Assembly: GCF_019704555.1 (NCBI RefSeq)
Contig: NZ_AP024745.1
Span: 2,352,001 to 2,416,000, forward strand
Origin: Actinoplanes sp. L3-i22
GTDB taxonomy: Bacteria > Actinomycetota > Actinomycetes > Mycobacteriales > Micromonosporaceae
Reading direction: 5' to 3'
Length of the DNA: 64,000 nucleotides
Positions within the stretch are counted from its first letter, which is position 1. Every line of letters begins with the position of its first letter. Positions 35,485 through 43,950 of this stretch are shown piece after piece. A model generated the notes under the pieces. It searched no databases, was not told the origin of the DNA, and saw only the letters and a program-made list of their open reading frames with translations. The position numbers were made by a program, and so were the translations under genes.

Positions 35485-35685
35485 TCAGGTGATGACGAGC
35501 TTGCCGGTCAGCGTGTTGAAGATCGAGGCGACCTGCTTGCCGAACGCGGTGACCGCGACGATGCAGATGCCGGCGATGAGAGCGGCCAGGAGCGAGTACT
35601 CGACGGCGGTCGCGCCCTCGTCGTCGCTGTGCGGCGAGAAGTACCGGGCGTGTACGTAGGCGAAGATCATGTTGAGCTTGTCCAT
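35485..35685 (-). CDS. Flp-type pilin, tandem copy 1
   Basis: A 66-residue Flp pilin with leader ending DDEG and mature start ATAVEYSLLAALIAG; E5 present. It differs from the next copy by one residue (Y15 versus F15). RBS AAGGAG. The near-identity extends through the gene and its upstream region, showing a recent tandem duplication with period 380 bp. Confidence 0.85.
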   Translation of the reverse strand: MDKLNMIFAYVHARYFSPHSDDEGATAVEYSLLAALIAGICIVAVTAFGKQVASIFNTLTGKLVIT

Positions 35686-35864
35686 GGCTGTCTCCTTGTC
35701 GGCGGGTGCCGCCGGGGTGGCGGCTGGCGGCACCTGTCACTTCGTCCGGCGGTGCGTGGGCTGAAGCCCGATCGCGGTGCAGTACAGGTGTTACGGGTTG
35801 CGGAATGCCGCGCCGAGCACGGCGCCGGTAGAGCGGGAAGAGCGAGGGGAGCCGATGGCGCCGC

Positions 35865-36065
35865 TCAGGTGATGACGAGCTTGCCGGTCAGCGTGTTGAA
35901 GATCGAGGCGACCTGCTTGCCGAACGCGGTGACCGCGACGATGCAGATGCCGGCGATGAGAGCAGCCAGGAGCGAGTACTCGACAGCCGTCGCGCCCTCG
36001 TCGTCGCTGTGCGGCGAGAAGAAGCGGGCGTGTACGTAGGCGAAGATCATGTTGAGCTTGTCCAT
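35865..36065 (-). CDS. Flp-type pilin, tandem copy 2
   Basis: A 66-residue Flp pilin, first in the transcription order of the array. Leader, cleavage site (G before ATAVEY) and Glu5 are intact. RBS AAGGAG. Distances of about 180 and 103 bp between the three genes leave room for separate promoters, but no terminator is seen until 35139, so one transcript could cover all three. Expected to be assembled into a thin Flp pilus on the cell surface. Confidence 0.85.
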   Translation of the reverse strand: MDKLNMIFAYVHARFFSPHSDDEGATAVEYSLLAALIAGICIVAVTAFGKQVASIFNTLTGKLVIT

Positions 36066-36247
36066 GGCTGTCTCCTTGTCGGCGGGCGCCGCCGGGGTGG
36101 CGGCTGGAGGCACCTATCACTTCGTCCGACCAATGGCCCGCTGAAGCCTGATGGAGTTGCAGATCAGGTGTACCGCGTTGCGGAATGTGATCAGTGGGAT
36201 CAGCACGGCCGCCGCCGATTTGCCCCGGTTGCCGGTCGGGTGCCGGG

Positions 36248-37420
36248 CTACGCGGCGGGCACGGCCACGCGCGGCCGGGCGAGGAACGTCGCCACCAGCG
36301 CGACCACACAGAGCACGGCGAGGCTGAGGAACCCGGCCCGGAACGACCCGGTCGCGTCCTTCACCGCGCCGAGCGCGTAGACGAACGCGAAGCTGCCGAG
36401 GTTCGCGCAGAAGTTGCCGAACCCGCTGAGCAGCCCGGCCCGCCGCGACCCGAGCACCGCGATCGGCAGCGCGAACAGCGGCCCGAAATACACCTGCACG
36501 ACCACCGAGATCATCGCGACCACGGCCAGCACGGCCGGCATCCCGGGTACGTAGGTGAGCAGCGCCAGCCCGGCCGCGAGGGTCGCCAGCGAACCGCCGA
36601 TCACCAGCAGCGGCCGGCCGATCCGGTCGGAGAGGTAGCCGCCGAGGTAGTTGGCCGGCGCGGTGAGCGCGGCCCCGAGCGCCGCGACCAGGCCGGCCGC
36701 GGTCAGCGACTGGCCGCGGTCCACCACCAGCCAGGTGGGCAGCCAGAACGTGAAGCCCTGCGCGACCGCCAGCCGCGCGAACTGGATCACCCCGGTCAGC
36801 CAGACGATCCGGTGCCGGAGCAGGACGGGCAGGTCGGCGACGCGGACCGGGTCGTCGCTCGGCGGTTTCCGGACGGCCGGTCCGGCGGCGCGGCGGTAGA
36901 GCAGCAGGGTGCCCAGCCCGGCCGCCGCGAACAGCCCGAACAGCAGCCGCCAGCCGACGTGCCCGACCAGCAGCGGCCCGATCGAGCTGAGCAGGATGTT
37001 CGACGAGAAGCCGCCGGCCACGTACAACCCCATCGCGGTGGCGCGCCGGTCACTGGGGAATTCCGCGCTGATCAGCATCAGCCCCGGCGCGAACACCAGC
37101 GCCCGGAAAAACCCAGAAAAAGCCTGATTCAAAAGCAGCATTTGGTACGACGTGAGCACCGCGAACAGGGCCGCGAGCAGGTTCGTCCCCAGCAATCCGA
37201 CCAGGAACAGCGTCCGCGGGGAGAACCGGTCGGCGAGGAATCCGGACGGCACCTGCATCAGGGCGTACACCAGGTTGCTCGCCGCCGCGAGCGTCCCCGC
37301 CTGGGCGAACGTCAGCCCGAGGTCGGTGCGGATCAGCGGCAGGAACAGCGCGATCCCGCCGAAGATCAGCGCCTGGGTGCTCTGGCAGACGACGAGGAGG
37401 GTGATGATCGCGCGGCGCAC
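36248..37420 (-). CDS. MFS transporter
   Basis: A 390-residue membrane protein with about 12 helices. The loop 2-3 motif is present as GFLADRFSPR and its pseudo-repeat as GGYLSDRIGRP. The GTG start (VRRAIITLLVV) gives a normal short cytoplasmic N-terminus; longer readings overlap the divergent chemoreceptor gene. No substrate can be assigned; the family resembles general anion or sugar-acid/nitrate-type permeases only loosely. It is divergent from the chemoreceptor with 88 bp between starts. Confidence 0.85.
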   Translation of the reverse strand: MRRAIITLLVVCQSTQALIFGGIALFLPLIRTDLGLTFAQAGTLAAASNLVYALMQVPSGFLADRFSPRTLFLVGLLGTNLLAALFAVLTSYQMLLLNQAFSGFFRALVFAPGLMLISAEFPSDRRATAMGLYVAGGFSSNILLSSIGPLLVGHVGWRLLFGLFAAAGLGTLLLYRRAAGPAVRKPPSDDPVRVADLPVLLRHRIVWLTGVIQFARLAVAQGFTFWLPTWLVVDRGQSLTAAGLVAALGAALTAPANYLGGYLSDRIGRPLLVIGGSLATLAAGLALLTYVPGMPAVLAVVAMISVVVQVYFGPLFALPIAVLGSRRAGLLSGFGNFCANLGSFAFVYALGAVKDATGSFRAGFLSLAVLCVVALVATFLARPRVAVPAA

Positions 37421-37508
37421 CGGGCGATGATCGCACGCCCTCAGAGAATGGGCATGCGCGCCGAAGAGGGTGGGGTCGACCACCTTCCGCCCGTCGAGGG
37501 GACAAACG

Positions 37509-39473
37509 GTGCGCCTGCCACGTCTCACCATCAAGCTGCGCCTGATCGTCTGCGTGGTGCTGCTCACCGGGCTGTCGCTGTCGCTGGTCGCCGGGTACAT
37601 CTCGCGGCAGAGCTCGGCGGAGGCCCGGCGCACCGGCTTCGCGTACGCCCAGGAGGTCGCCGCCCGCAACGCCGCCTCGGTGCAGCAACAGCTGATGGTC
37701 GCGATGAACACCGCCCGGGACCTGACCGAGGCGATGGCCGCCGAGTCGACCTCCGGCGGCACCCGCGCGACCGCGAACGCCGAGCTGAAGGCGATCCTCA
37801 CCGGTCACTCGGCGTTCCTCGGGGTGTGGACGGCATGGGAGCCGGACGCGTTCGACGGCGCGGACCGGCGGTACCGCAACGCCGACGCGCGGCACGACGC
37901 CAGCGGGCGGTTCGTGCCGTACTGGTTCCGGGACGGCGATGCGATCAAGTCGGCGGTGCTGACCGACTACACCACCGCGGGCGCCGGCGACTACTACCTG
38001 ATCGCCAAAAACACCGGAAAAGAAAAGGCGATCGAGCCCTATACGTACGCGGTGGGCGGCAAGGACGTGCTGATGACCTCGATGGCCGCGCCGATCGTCG
38101 AGGGCGGCAGGACGGTCGGGGTGGCCGGCGTCGACCTGCCGCTGGACTCGGTGGCCGCCGCGGTCGCCGCGATCAAGCCGTTCGGCACCGGCTCGTCGAT
38201 GCTGGTGAGCTCGAACGGTCTGCTCGCCGGGGGTGGGGACAGCGCGCAGGCGGGCAAGGCGGCCGACGCCGGGGTGGTCGCGCTGGCCGGCCGGGCGGCC
38301 CAGTCCGGGACCGCCGCGCAGCGGATCCTCACCGGCGACGACGAGCGGGTGCAGATCGCCGCGCCGCTGAGCCTCGGCGCGACCGACACCTGGTCGCTGA
38401 TCGTCACGGTGCCGACCGCGACGATCCTGGCCGAGGCGACCGCGGCCCAGCGCACCAGCATGTGGATCACGGCGGTCGTGGTGCTGCTCGCCGCGGTGAT
38501 CGCGTTCCTGCTGGCCCGCTCGGTGGTCCGGCCGATCGAGCAGCTGCGGGACCGGATGGCGCAGATCGCGGACGGCGACGGCGACCTGACCCAGCGGGCC
38601 GAGGTGACCCGGGACGACGAGGCCGGGCAGCTGGCCGCGGCGTTCAACCGGTTCGTGGAGAAGGTGGCCGGCACGGTGCGCGGCATCGCCGGATCGGCGG
38701 ACGAGGTACGGGCGGCCACCGACCGGCTCAACGCGACCACCACCCGGCTCGGCGCGGACGCGGCCCAGGCCTCCGACAAGTCCGGCACCGCCTCCGAGGC
38801 CACCCTGACGGTCAACGAGGGCGTGCAGTCGGTGGCCGCCGGGGCCGAGCAGATGAGCGCGTCGATCGCCGAGATCGCGTCGAGCGCCGCCAAGGCCGCC
38901 GAGGTGGCCAACAACGCGCGGGTCGCCGCCGAGGGCACGAACAGTCAGGTGGCCGCGCTGGGCACGGCGACCGAGGAGATCGGCGACGTGGTCAAGCTGA
39001 TCACCACGATCGCCGAGCAGACGAACCTGCTGGCGCTGAACGCGACGATCGAGGCGGCCCGCGCCGGTGAGCTGGGCAAGGGCTTCGCAGTGGTGGCCGG
39101 CGAGGTGAAGGAGCTGGCCCAGCAGACCGCCCAGGCGACCGAGGAGATCACCAACCGGATCGCGGCGATCCAGGCGATCAGCGGCAGCGCGGCCACCGCG
39201 ATCGGCGAGATCGTCCAGGTGATCGCGACCATCGGCGACTACACCACGTCGATCGCCTCGGCGGTGGAGGAGCAGACCGCGACGACCAACGAGATGAGCC
39301 GGGGCGTCGCCGACGCGGCTGGCAGCACCGGGCGGGTGTCCGAGGCGATCGCCGAGGTCGCCGAGGTGTCCCAGAAGGCGTCGGCGAACGCGCGGGACGC
39401 GCAGGCCGCGGTCGCCGACCTGTCCCGCCTGGCGGGGGACATGACGGCCCTGGTGAACACGTTCCGTTACTGA
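37509..39473 (+). CDS. Methyl-accepting chemotaxis protein
   Basis: A 654-residue chemoreceptor. TM1 about 8-32, periplasmic double-Cache sensor about 33-315 ([16 protein letters not shown] ... [10 protein letters not shown] typical of dCache), TM2 about 318-340 ([19 protein letters not shown]), HAMP about 340-395, then the signalling hairpin with the conserved tip [21 protein letters not shown] and [19 protein letters not shown] start with GAGGGG 8 bp upstream. It would report to CheA/CheW proteins encoded elsewhere and implies motile cells such as zoospores. The ligand is unknown, perhaps amino acids or organic acids. Confidence 0.93.
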   Translation: MRLPRLTIKLRLIVCVVLLTGLSLSLVAGYISRQSSAEARRTGFAYAQEVAARNAASVQQQLMVAMNTARDLTEAMAAESTSGGTRATANAELKAILTGHSAFLGVWTAWEPDAFDGADRRYRNADARHDASGRFVPYWFRDGDAIKSAVLTDYTTAGAGDYYLIAKNTGKEKAIEPYTYAVGGKDVLMTSMAAPIVEGGRTVGVAGVDLPLDSVAAAVAAIKPFGTGSSMLVSSNGLLAGGGDSAQAGKAADAGVVALAGRAAQSGTAAQRILTGDDERVQIAAPLSLGATDTWSLIVTVPTATILAEATAAQRTSMWITAVVVLLAAVIAFLLARSVVRPIEQLRDRMAQIADGDGDLTQRAEVTRDDEAGQLAAAFNRFVEKVAGTVRGIAGSADEVRAATDRLNATTTRLGADAAQASDKSGTASEATLTVNEGVQSVAAGAEQMSASIAEIASSAAKAAEVANNARVAAEGTNSQVAALGTATEEIGDVVKLITTIAEQTNLLALNATIEAARAGELGKGFAVVAGEVKELAQQTAQATEEITNRIAAIQAISGSAATAIGEIVQVIATIGDYTTSIASAVEEQTATTNEMSRGVADAAGSTGRVSEAIAEVAEVSQKASANARDAQAAVADLSRLAGDMTALVNTFRY

Positions 39474-39486
39474 CGGTCGGCAGGAC

Positions 39487-39500
39487 TGTTTACGTTAACA
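39487..39500. promoter_or_regulatory. LacI-type operator before the GH5/GH43 pair
   Basis: TGTTTACGTTAACA, a palindrome with one mismatched pair, 13 of 14 positions equal to the site at 3365. It lies 104 bp before the GH5 start. Confidence 0.65.
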
Positions 39501-39604
39501 TCGCTTCGTCTCGATGCGCTATGCCTGCTGGGGTGGCTGTTCGTCATCTTCACGTCTGGCCGCCGACCATGGTTTCCATGTGTCGGTGACGTTACGAATG
39601 TGTC

Positions 39605-41035
39605 ATGCGAGCACGAATCCCCACCGCGCTGTGCGCGGTCCTGCTGGCGACGTTCTTCACCGTCCCCACCTCCCCCGTGGCCGCGGCCACCAACGGCTTC
39701 CGCGGCGTCAACTGGGCCGATCAACGCGACAACTTCGTCGACGACACCCTCGTCCTGGGCGGGCTGAGCACCTCCGACAGCTACGCCACGACGCAGGCCA
39801 AGGCGAACGCGATCCTGACCGGCTTCGTCAACAACCTCGGCGCCAACACAGTCCGGATGCCGGTCAACTACGCGACCGTCGCCGGGTCCTACTGGGCGTC
39901 CTACACCGGCGCCATCGACATGGCCACGTCCAAGGGCCTCAAGGTGATCCTGAGCTACTGGGAGGGCGCCAGCTCCCGGGACGGCCTGGTCGACAACGCC
40001 ACCCAGTACTGGTCGTTGTGGCAGACGATCGTGACCAAGTACTCGTCGAACGCCAACGTCTACTTCGAACCCTTCAACGAGCCGTACGGCTACAGCGACG
40101 CCGACTGGAAGAACCTGGCCGCCCAGTGGCTGACCACCTACTCCGGCGTCCCGAAGGCACGGGTGATCATCAGCGGGGCCGGCTACAACCAGCGGCTGAC
40201 CACGATCGCCACCGACACGCGCTTCGACGGCACGCTCATCTCCCGGCACATCTACCAGTTCTTCGACTCCGCCCGGCACACCGAGGACTCGTGGCGGGAG
40301 GCTCTGCGGACCAGCGTGGGGTCGTACGCCAGCCGGGTTCTGATCACCGAATTCGGCGCGACCATGACCGACGGGCGCAACTACAACGCGCCCTCGACGA
40401 CCAACGACTTCGTCGCGTTCATCCGCGGGACGGCCGCCGAGGCACGGGCCGAGGGGCTGGGCACGGTCTACTGGCCGGGCGTGCGGATCGCCGACCCGTA
40501 CCGGCTGCAGGAGATCAGCGGCAGCGGCACCGCGCTGACCCTGACCACCACCAACAACTCCGGGCGCGACCAGCTGCGCTACTCGTGGGGCCTGGACGTC
40601 ACCGGCAACACGCTGCTCACCCACTACCGCGTCACCAACCGCAACAGCGGCAAGGCGATGGACGTGGTCGGCTCCTCGATCGCGGAGAGCGCCGAGGTCA
40701 AGCAGTACACCTGGAACGGCGGCGCGAACCAGAAGTGGTCCTTCGAGGACCTGGGCAACGGGTACGTCCGGGTGGTCAACCAGTACAGCGGCAAATGCCT
40801 GAACGTGGCGTCCGCGTCGACCGCCGACGGGGCCAACGTCATCCAGTACACCTGCGGGAGCGGGACCAACGAGCAGTGGTCGTGGGTCGCCTCCGGCAGC
40901 TACTACACGCTGGTCGCGCGGCACAGCGGCAAGTGCCTGGACGTGGTCGGGTCCGGGACCGCCGACGGCACCGACATCAGCCAGTACACCTGCAACGGCG
41001 GCACCAACCAGCAGTGGACCAGGACCGCGGCATGA
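39605..41035 (+). CDS. Secreted GH5 glycosidase with CBM13
   Basis: A 476-residue exported enzyme. Signal peptide 1-28. GH5 cellulase-fold domain about 30-340, with acid/base E159 (FEPFNEPYG) and nucleophile E249 (LITEFGA). The C-terminal about 130 residues are a ricin-type CBM13 with three repeats carrying QxW motifs (NQKW, NEQW, NQQW). Subfamily and substrate are not clear; beta-mannan, beta-glucan or beta-galactan are all possible. It overlaps the next gene by 4 bp and its CBM13 closely resembles that gene's, so the pair probably acts on one substrate. No clear RBS precedes the ATG. Confidence 0.85.
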   Translation: MRARIPTALCAVLLATFFTVPTSPVAAATNGFRGVNWADQRDNFVDDTLVLGGLSTSDSYATTQAKANAILTGFVNNLGANTVRMPVNYATVAGSYWASYTGAIDMATSKGLKVILSYWEGASSRDGLVDNATQYWSLWQTIVTKYSSNANVYFEPFNEPYGYSDADWKNLAAQWLTTYSGVPKARVIISGAGYNQRLTTIATDTRFDGTLISRHIYQFFDSARHTEDSWREALRTSVGSYASRVLITEFGATMTDGRNYNAPSTTNDFVAFIRGTAAEARAEGLGTVYWPGVRIADPYRLQEISGSGTALTLTTTNNSGRDQLRYSWGLDVTGNTLLTHYRVTNRNSGKAMDVVGSSIAESAEVKQYTWNGGANQKWSFEDLGNGYVRVVNQYSGKCLNVASASTADGANVIQYTCGSGTNEQWSWVASGSYYTLVARHSGKCLDVVGSGTADGTDISQYTCNGGTNQQWTRTAA

Positions 41036-42411
41036 AGCGGCTGCTCTCGCTGGCACTCATCGCGGTTCTGGTCGCGTTCTGGGGCGCCCCGGCCCAGGCG
41101 GCGGCGGTGACGATCACCAACGGGACCCAGTTCGGCGGCGTGCACGCGCACGGCGGCGGCGTTATCAAGGTCGGCTCGTACTACTACTGGTTCGGCGAGA
41201 ACCGCAACGCCGACGACACGTTCTACGCGGTCAGCGTGTACCGCTCGACCGACCTGCAGAACTGGGAGTTCCGCAACAACGTGCTGACCCGGTCGTCCGC
41301 GTCCGAGCTGGCCTCGGCCAAGATCGAGCGGCCCAAGGTGGTCTACAACGCGTCCACCGGCAAGTACGTGATGTGGATGCACAAGGAGAACGGGACGGAC
41401 TACGCCGAGGCCCGGGCGGCGGTCGCGGTCTCCGACACGGTGGACGGGAATTACACGTACCAAGGCAGCTTTAGGCCTTTTGGTTCTTATATGTCGCGAG
41501 ACATCACTCTTTATCAGGAGGGGACGGCCGCCTACATGATCTCGGCGGCCGACGAGAACAAGGACCTGATGATCTACCGGCTCACGTCCGACTATCTGAA
41601 CGTCGAGTCGGTGGTCGGCAACTTCTGGAACGACGCGTCGCGGGAGGCGCCGGCGCTGTTCAAGCGGGGCAGCACCTACTTCATGCTGACCTCGGGGACG
41701 TCCGGCTGGAACCCGAACCAGTCGAAGTACGCGACCGCGTCGAGCATCTCCGGGCCGTGGACCGGGTGGACGAACTTCGGCGACGCGACCACGTACAACT
41801 CGCAGCCGGCCTACGTCCTGCAGCTGGGCAGCAGCTACCTCTACCTGGGCGACCGTTGGGCGGGTGCCTGGGGCGCCGCGGTCAACAGCTCGGAGTACGT
41901 CTGGCTGCCGATCGCGTTCCCGTCGAGCACGTCGGCGTCGATCGCCTGGTCGCCGACGATCACCGTGGACGCGGCGGCCGGGACGATCACCGGCAGTGCG
42001 GTCCCCTGGTACCGGGTGACGAACCGCAGCTCGGCCAAGGTGATCGACGTCTGGAACTCCTCGACCGCCGACAACGCCGAGGTGCGCACCTATGCGGCTA
42101 ACTCCGGCACCAACCAGCAGTGGGACTTCCGCACCACCGGCGGCGGCTATCTCCACGTGATCAACCGCAACAGCGGGAAGTGCCTGGACGTGGCGTCCGC
42201 GTCGACGGCGGACGGCGCCAACATCATCCAGTACACCTGCGGAACCGGCTCCAACCAGCAGTGGCAGTGGGTGGCGAACGGCAGCTACTACCAGCTCAAG
42301 GCCCGGCACTCCGGCAAGTGCCTGGGCCTGGCCGCCGACGCGGTCGACCTGCAGCAGACCACCTGCTCCACCTCCGCCACCGACCAGCAGTGGTCCCGAG
42401 CCGCTGCCTGA
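41032..42411 (+). CDS. Secreted GH43 exo-beta-1,3-galactanase-like enzyme with CBM13
   Basis: A 459-residue exported enzyme. Signal peptide 1-24. Residues about 30-325 match GH43 subfamily 24: AHGGGVIKVGSYYYWFGE, RPFGSYMSRD and SREAPALF. In the fungal enzyme Pc1,3Gal43A of this subfamily two Glu and one Gln serve catalysis in place of the usual Asp base; E99 (KIERPK), E205 (SREAP) and Q258 (NSQPA) sit at corresponding places here. CBM13 follows (about 330-459). It would remove galactose units from the beta-1,3-galactan main chain of arabinogalactan. Codons 144-163, over the SRD motif, are strikingly AT-rich against the rest of the gene. Confidence 0.85.
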   Translation: MKRLLSLALIAVLVAFWGAPAQAAAVTITNGTQFGGVHAHGGGVIKVGSYYYWFGENRNADDTFYAVSVYRSTDLQNWEFRNNVLTRSSASELASAKIERPKVVYNASTGKYVMWMHKENGTDYAEARAAVAVSDTVDGNYTYQGSFRPFGSYMSRDITLYQEGTAAYMISAADENKDLMIYRLTSDYLNVESVVGNFWNDASREAPALFKRGSTYFMLTSGTSGWNPNQSKYATASSISGPWTGWTNFGDATTYNSQPAYVLQLGSSYLYLGDRWAGAWGAAVNSSEYVWLPIAFPSSTSASIAWSPTITVDAAAGTITGSAVPWYRVTNRSSAKVIDVWNSSTADNAEVRTYAANSGTNQQWDFRTTGGGYLHVINRNSGKCLDVASASTADGANIIQYTCGTGSNQQWQWVANGSYYQLKARHSGKCLGLAADAVDLQQTTCSTSATDQQWSRAAA

Positions 42412-42432
42412 CAACTGAGATCCTCCGAGTGC

Positions 42433-42457
42433 GGCCCGGCGGCCCTGCTGCCGGGCC
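42433..42457 (+). terminator. Hairpin terminator
   Basis: GGCCCGGC and GCCGGGCC form an 8-bp stem with a 9-nt loop, 22 bp after the GH43 stop and before the TSUP start. Confidence 0.55.
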
Positions 42458-42473
42458 CGTAGGCTCGGCTAGC

Positions 42474-43214
42474 GTGGATCTTGATCAGGCTGGGCTGCTG
42501 CTGCTCGGGGGTGTGGGCTCCGGCCTGACCGGCTCGATCGCCGGGCTCGCCTCGCTGGTCAGCTATCCGGTGCTGCTCGCGGCCGGGATCCCGCCGGTCG
42601 CGGCGAGCATGACCAACACCGTCGCGCTGCTCGCCGCCCCGGCCGGAACCGCGATCGGCGCCCGGCACGAACTGCGCGGGCAGGGACCGCGGATGCGGCG
42701 CGCCGCGGTGATCTGCGCGGCCGGCGGGATCACCGGGGGAGTATTGCTGAGGTGCACGCCGTCGGACGCGTTCGAGCTGATCGTGCCGTTCCTGATCGTG
42801 CTCGGGGCGGTCGCCCTGCTGTTCCGCGAGGGCCTGCGCGACTGGTACACCCGGCCCGGCCGGCGGCCACCGCTGGCCGTCGCGATCTTCCTGATCGGCA
42901 TCTACGGCGGCTACTTCGGCGCGGCGGCCGGCGTGCTGCTGCTCGCGGCGATGGCGGTCGCGGCTACCGAGCCGCTCGCGGTCACCAATGCGGTCAAGAC
43001 GGTCGTGCTGGGCGCCGCGAACCTGGCCGCGGCCATCCTCTACGCACTGACCGGGCCGGTGCACTGGCTTGCCGCCGGCCTGCTCGCCGCCGGGTGCCTG
43101 ATCGGCAGCTGGATCGGCCCGGCGGTGGTGCGCCGCAGCCCGGAACGGCCGTTGCGGGTGGCGATCGCGGTCGCTGCCTTCGGGCTGGCGGGCTATCTAT
43201 GGTGGACCGCGTGA
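42474..43214 (+). CDS. TauE/SafE (TSUP) family membrane transporter
   Basis: A 246-residue polytopic protein with about eight helices. The two-fold repeat shows as GVGSGLTGSIAGLASLVSYPVLL and GIYGGYFGAAAGVLLLAAMA, each with the Gly-rich family signature. These proteins export sulfite, sulfonates or related organosulfur anions. GTG start chosen at the beginning of the first helix. The following gene overlaps by 16 bp, so the two are coupled. Confidence 0.88.
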   Translation: MDLDQAGLLLLGGVGSGLTGSIAGLASLVSYPVLLAAGIPPVAASMTNTVALLAAPAGTAIGARHELRGQGPRMRRAAVICAAGGITGGVLLRCTPSDAFELIVPFLIVLGAVALLFREGLRDWYTRPGRRPPLAVAIFLIGIYGGYFGAAAGVLLLAAMAVAATEPLAVTNAVKTVVLGAANLAAAILYALTGPVHWLAAGLLAAGCLIGSWIGPAVVRRSPERPLRVAIAVAAFGLAGYLWWTA

Positions 43215-43861
43215 CAGGTGCGTTCGGCGGGCAGACGAATGTCGGCAGGTCCATGTTCTCCACGATCGAGCAGCGGGTGAAGCACGGCCTCGCGGGCCGG
43301 GTGCCGTCATGGCTCGGCACCCAGCAGCTGACGCTTGCCACCCTGCCGTTGAGTGCGGCACTCCTGGCCTGCGGCGCTCTCGCTTCCCGCTGGCGCGGCT
43401 GCTGGCTGATCGCGGCCGTGGTGATCGTGGTGCAGTACCTGACGGATCTCGTCGACGGCGAGGTCGGGCGGCGGCGGTCCACCGGGCTCGTCCGATGGGG
43501 TTTCTACACCGACCATCTGCTGGACTTCGTGTTCCTGTCGATCGGGCTGGTCGGCTACTGCCTGGGCGTGCCCGAGGTTCCACTCGCGCTCTCGCTCGGG
43601 TTCATGCTGATCGTGCAGACCCTGATCGTGAGCACCTACCTGGAGTTCGGTGTCACCGGCGTCGCCCGCTACAAGCATTTCCGGGTCGGCCCGACCGAGC
43701 TGCGGATCAGCATGATCGTGGCCGACCTGGCGCTCTATCTCACGGGCACCCGGTGGCTGGTGGTCGCCGCGCCCTACCTCGTCGGCGGATTCGCGGTTCT
43801 CCTGCTCGCGTGGACGTATCGCGGGCAGCGCACCGCCCGCCGGATCGACGCCGTCGAGTGA
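43199..43861 (+). CDS. CDP-alcohol phosphatidyltransferase-like protein
   Basis: A 220-residue membrane protein with about six helices. The active-site motif of CDP-alcohol phosphotransferases appears as DLVDGEVGR followed by G-FYT-D-HLL-D; the usual Ala before the Arg is Gly, and all four Asp are kept. It should transfer a phosphoalcohol from a CDP-linked donor to an alcohol in lipid synthesis. The exact lipid is unknown. An internal ATG at 43252 is an alternative start, since the first 17 residues overlap the TSUP gene. Confidence 0.82.
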   Translation: MVDRVTGAFGGQTNVGRSMFSTIEQRVKHGLAGRVPSWLGTQQLTLATLPLSAALLACGALASRWRGCWLIAAVVIVVQYLTDLVDGEVGRRRSTGLVRWGFYTDHLLDFVFLSIGLVGYCLGVPEVPLALSLGFMLIVQTLIVSTYLEFGVTGVARYKHFRVGPTELRISMIVADLALYLTGTRWLVVAAPYLVGGFAVLLLAWTYRGQRTARRIDAVE

Positions 43862-43950
43862 CGTGCCGGACGCGCTGATCCGTGCCGGTCGATGCGGTCT
43901 GGGTTAGGGTCACAGTCCGGTTTGCAGGCGACTCCTGGGCGGTGGAATCG

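Larger units (their letters stand above)
35485..36187. repeat. Tandem duplication covering two pilin genes
   Basis: Two units starting at 35485 and 35865 are nearly identical through the coding sequence and the first about 50 bp upstream, and still alignable up to a shared GTTGCGGAATG (near 35798 and 36177). The two genes differ by only a few bases, mostly synonymous. Confidence 0.8.

Noticed and set aside
35865..36309. Longer pilin-region frames with N-terminal extensions
   Set aside because: The extra residues are not conserved between copies in sense and lack an RBS; the inner ATG has AAGGAG and the right leader length.
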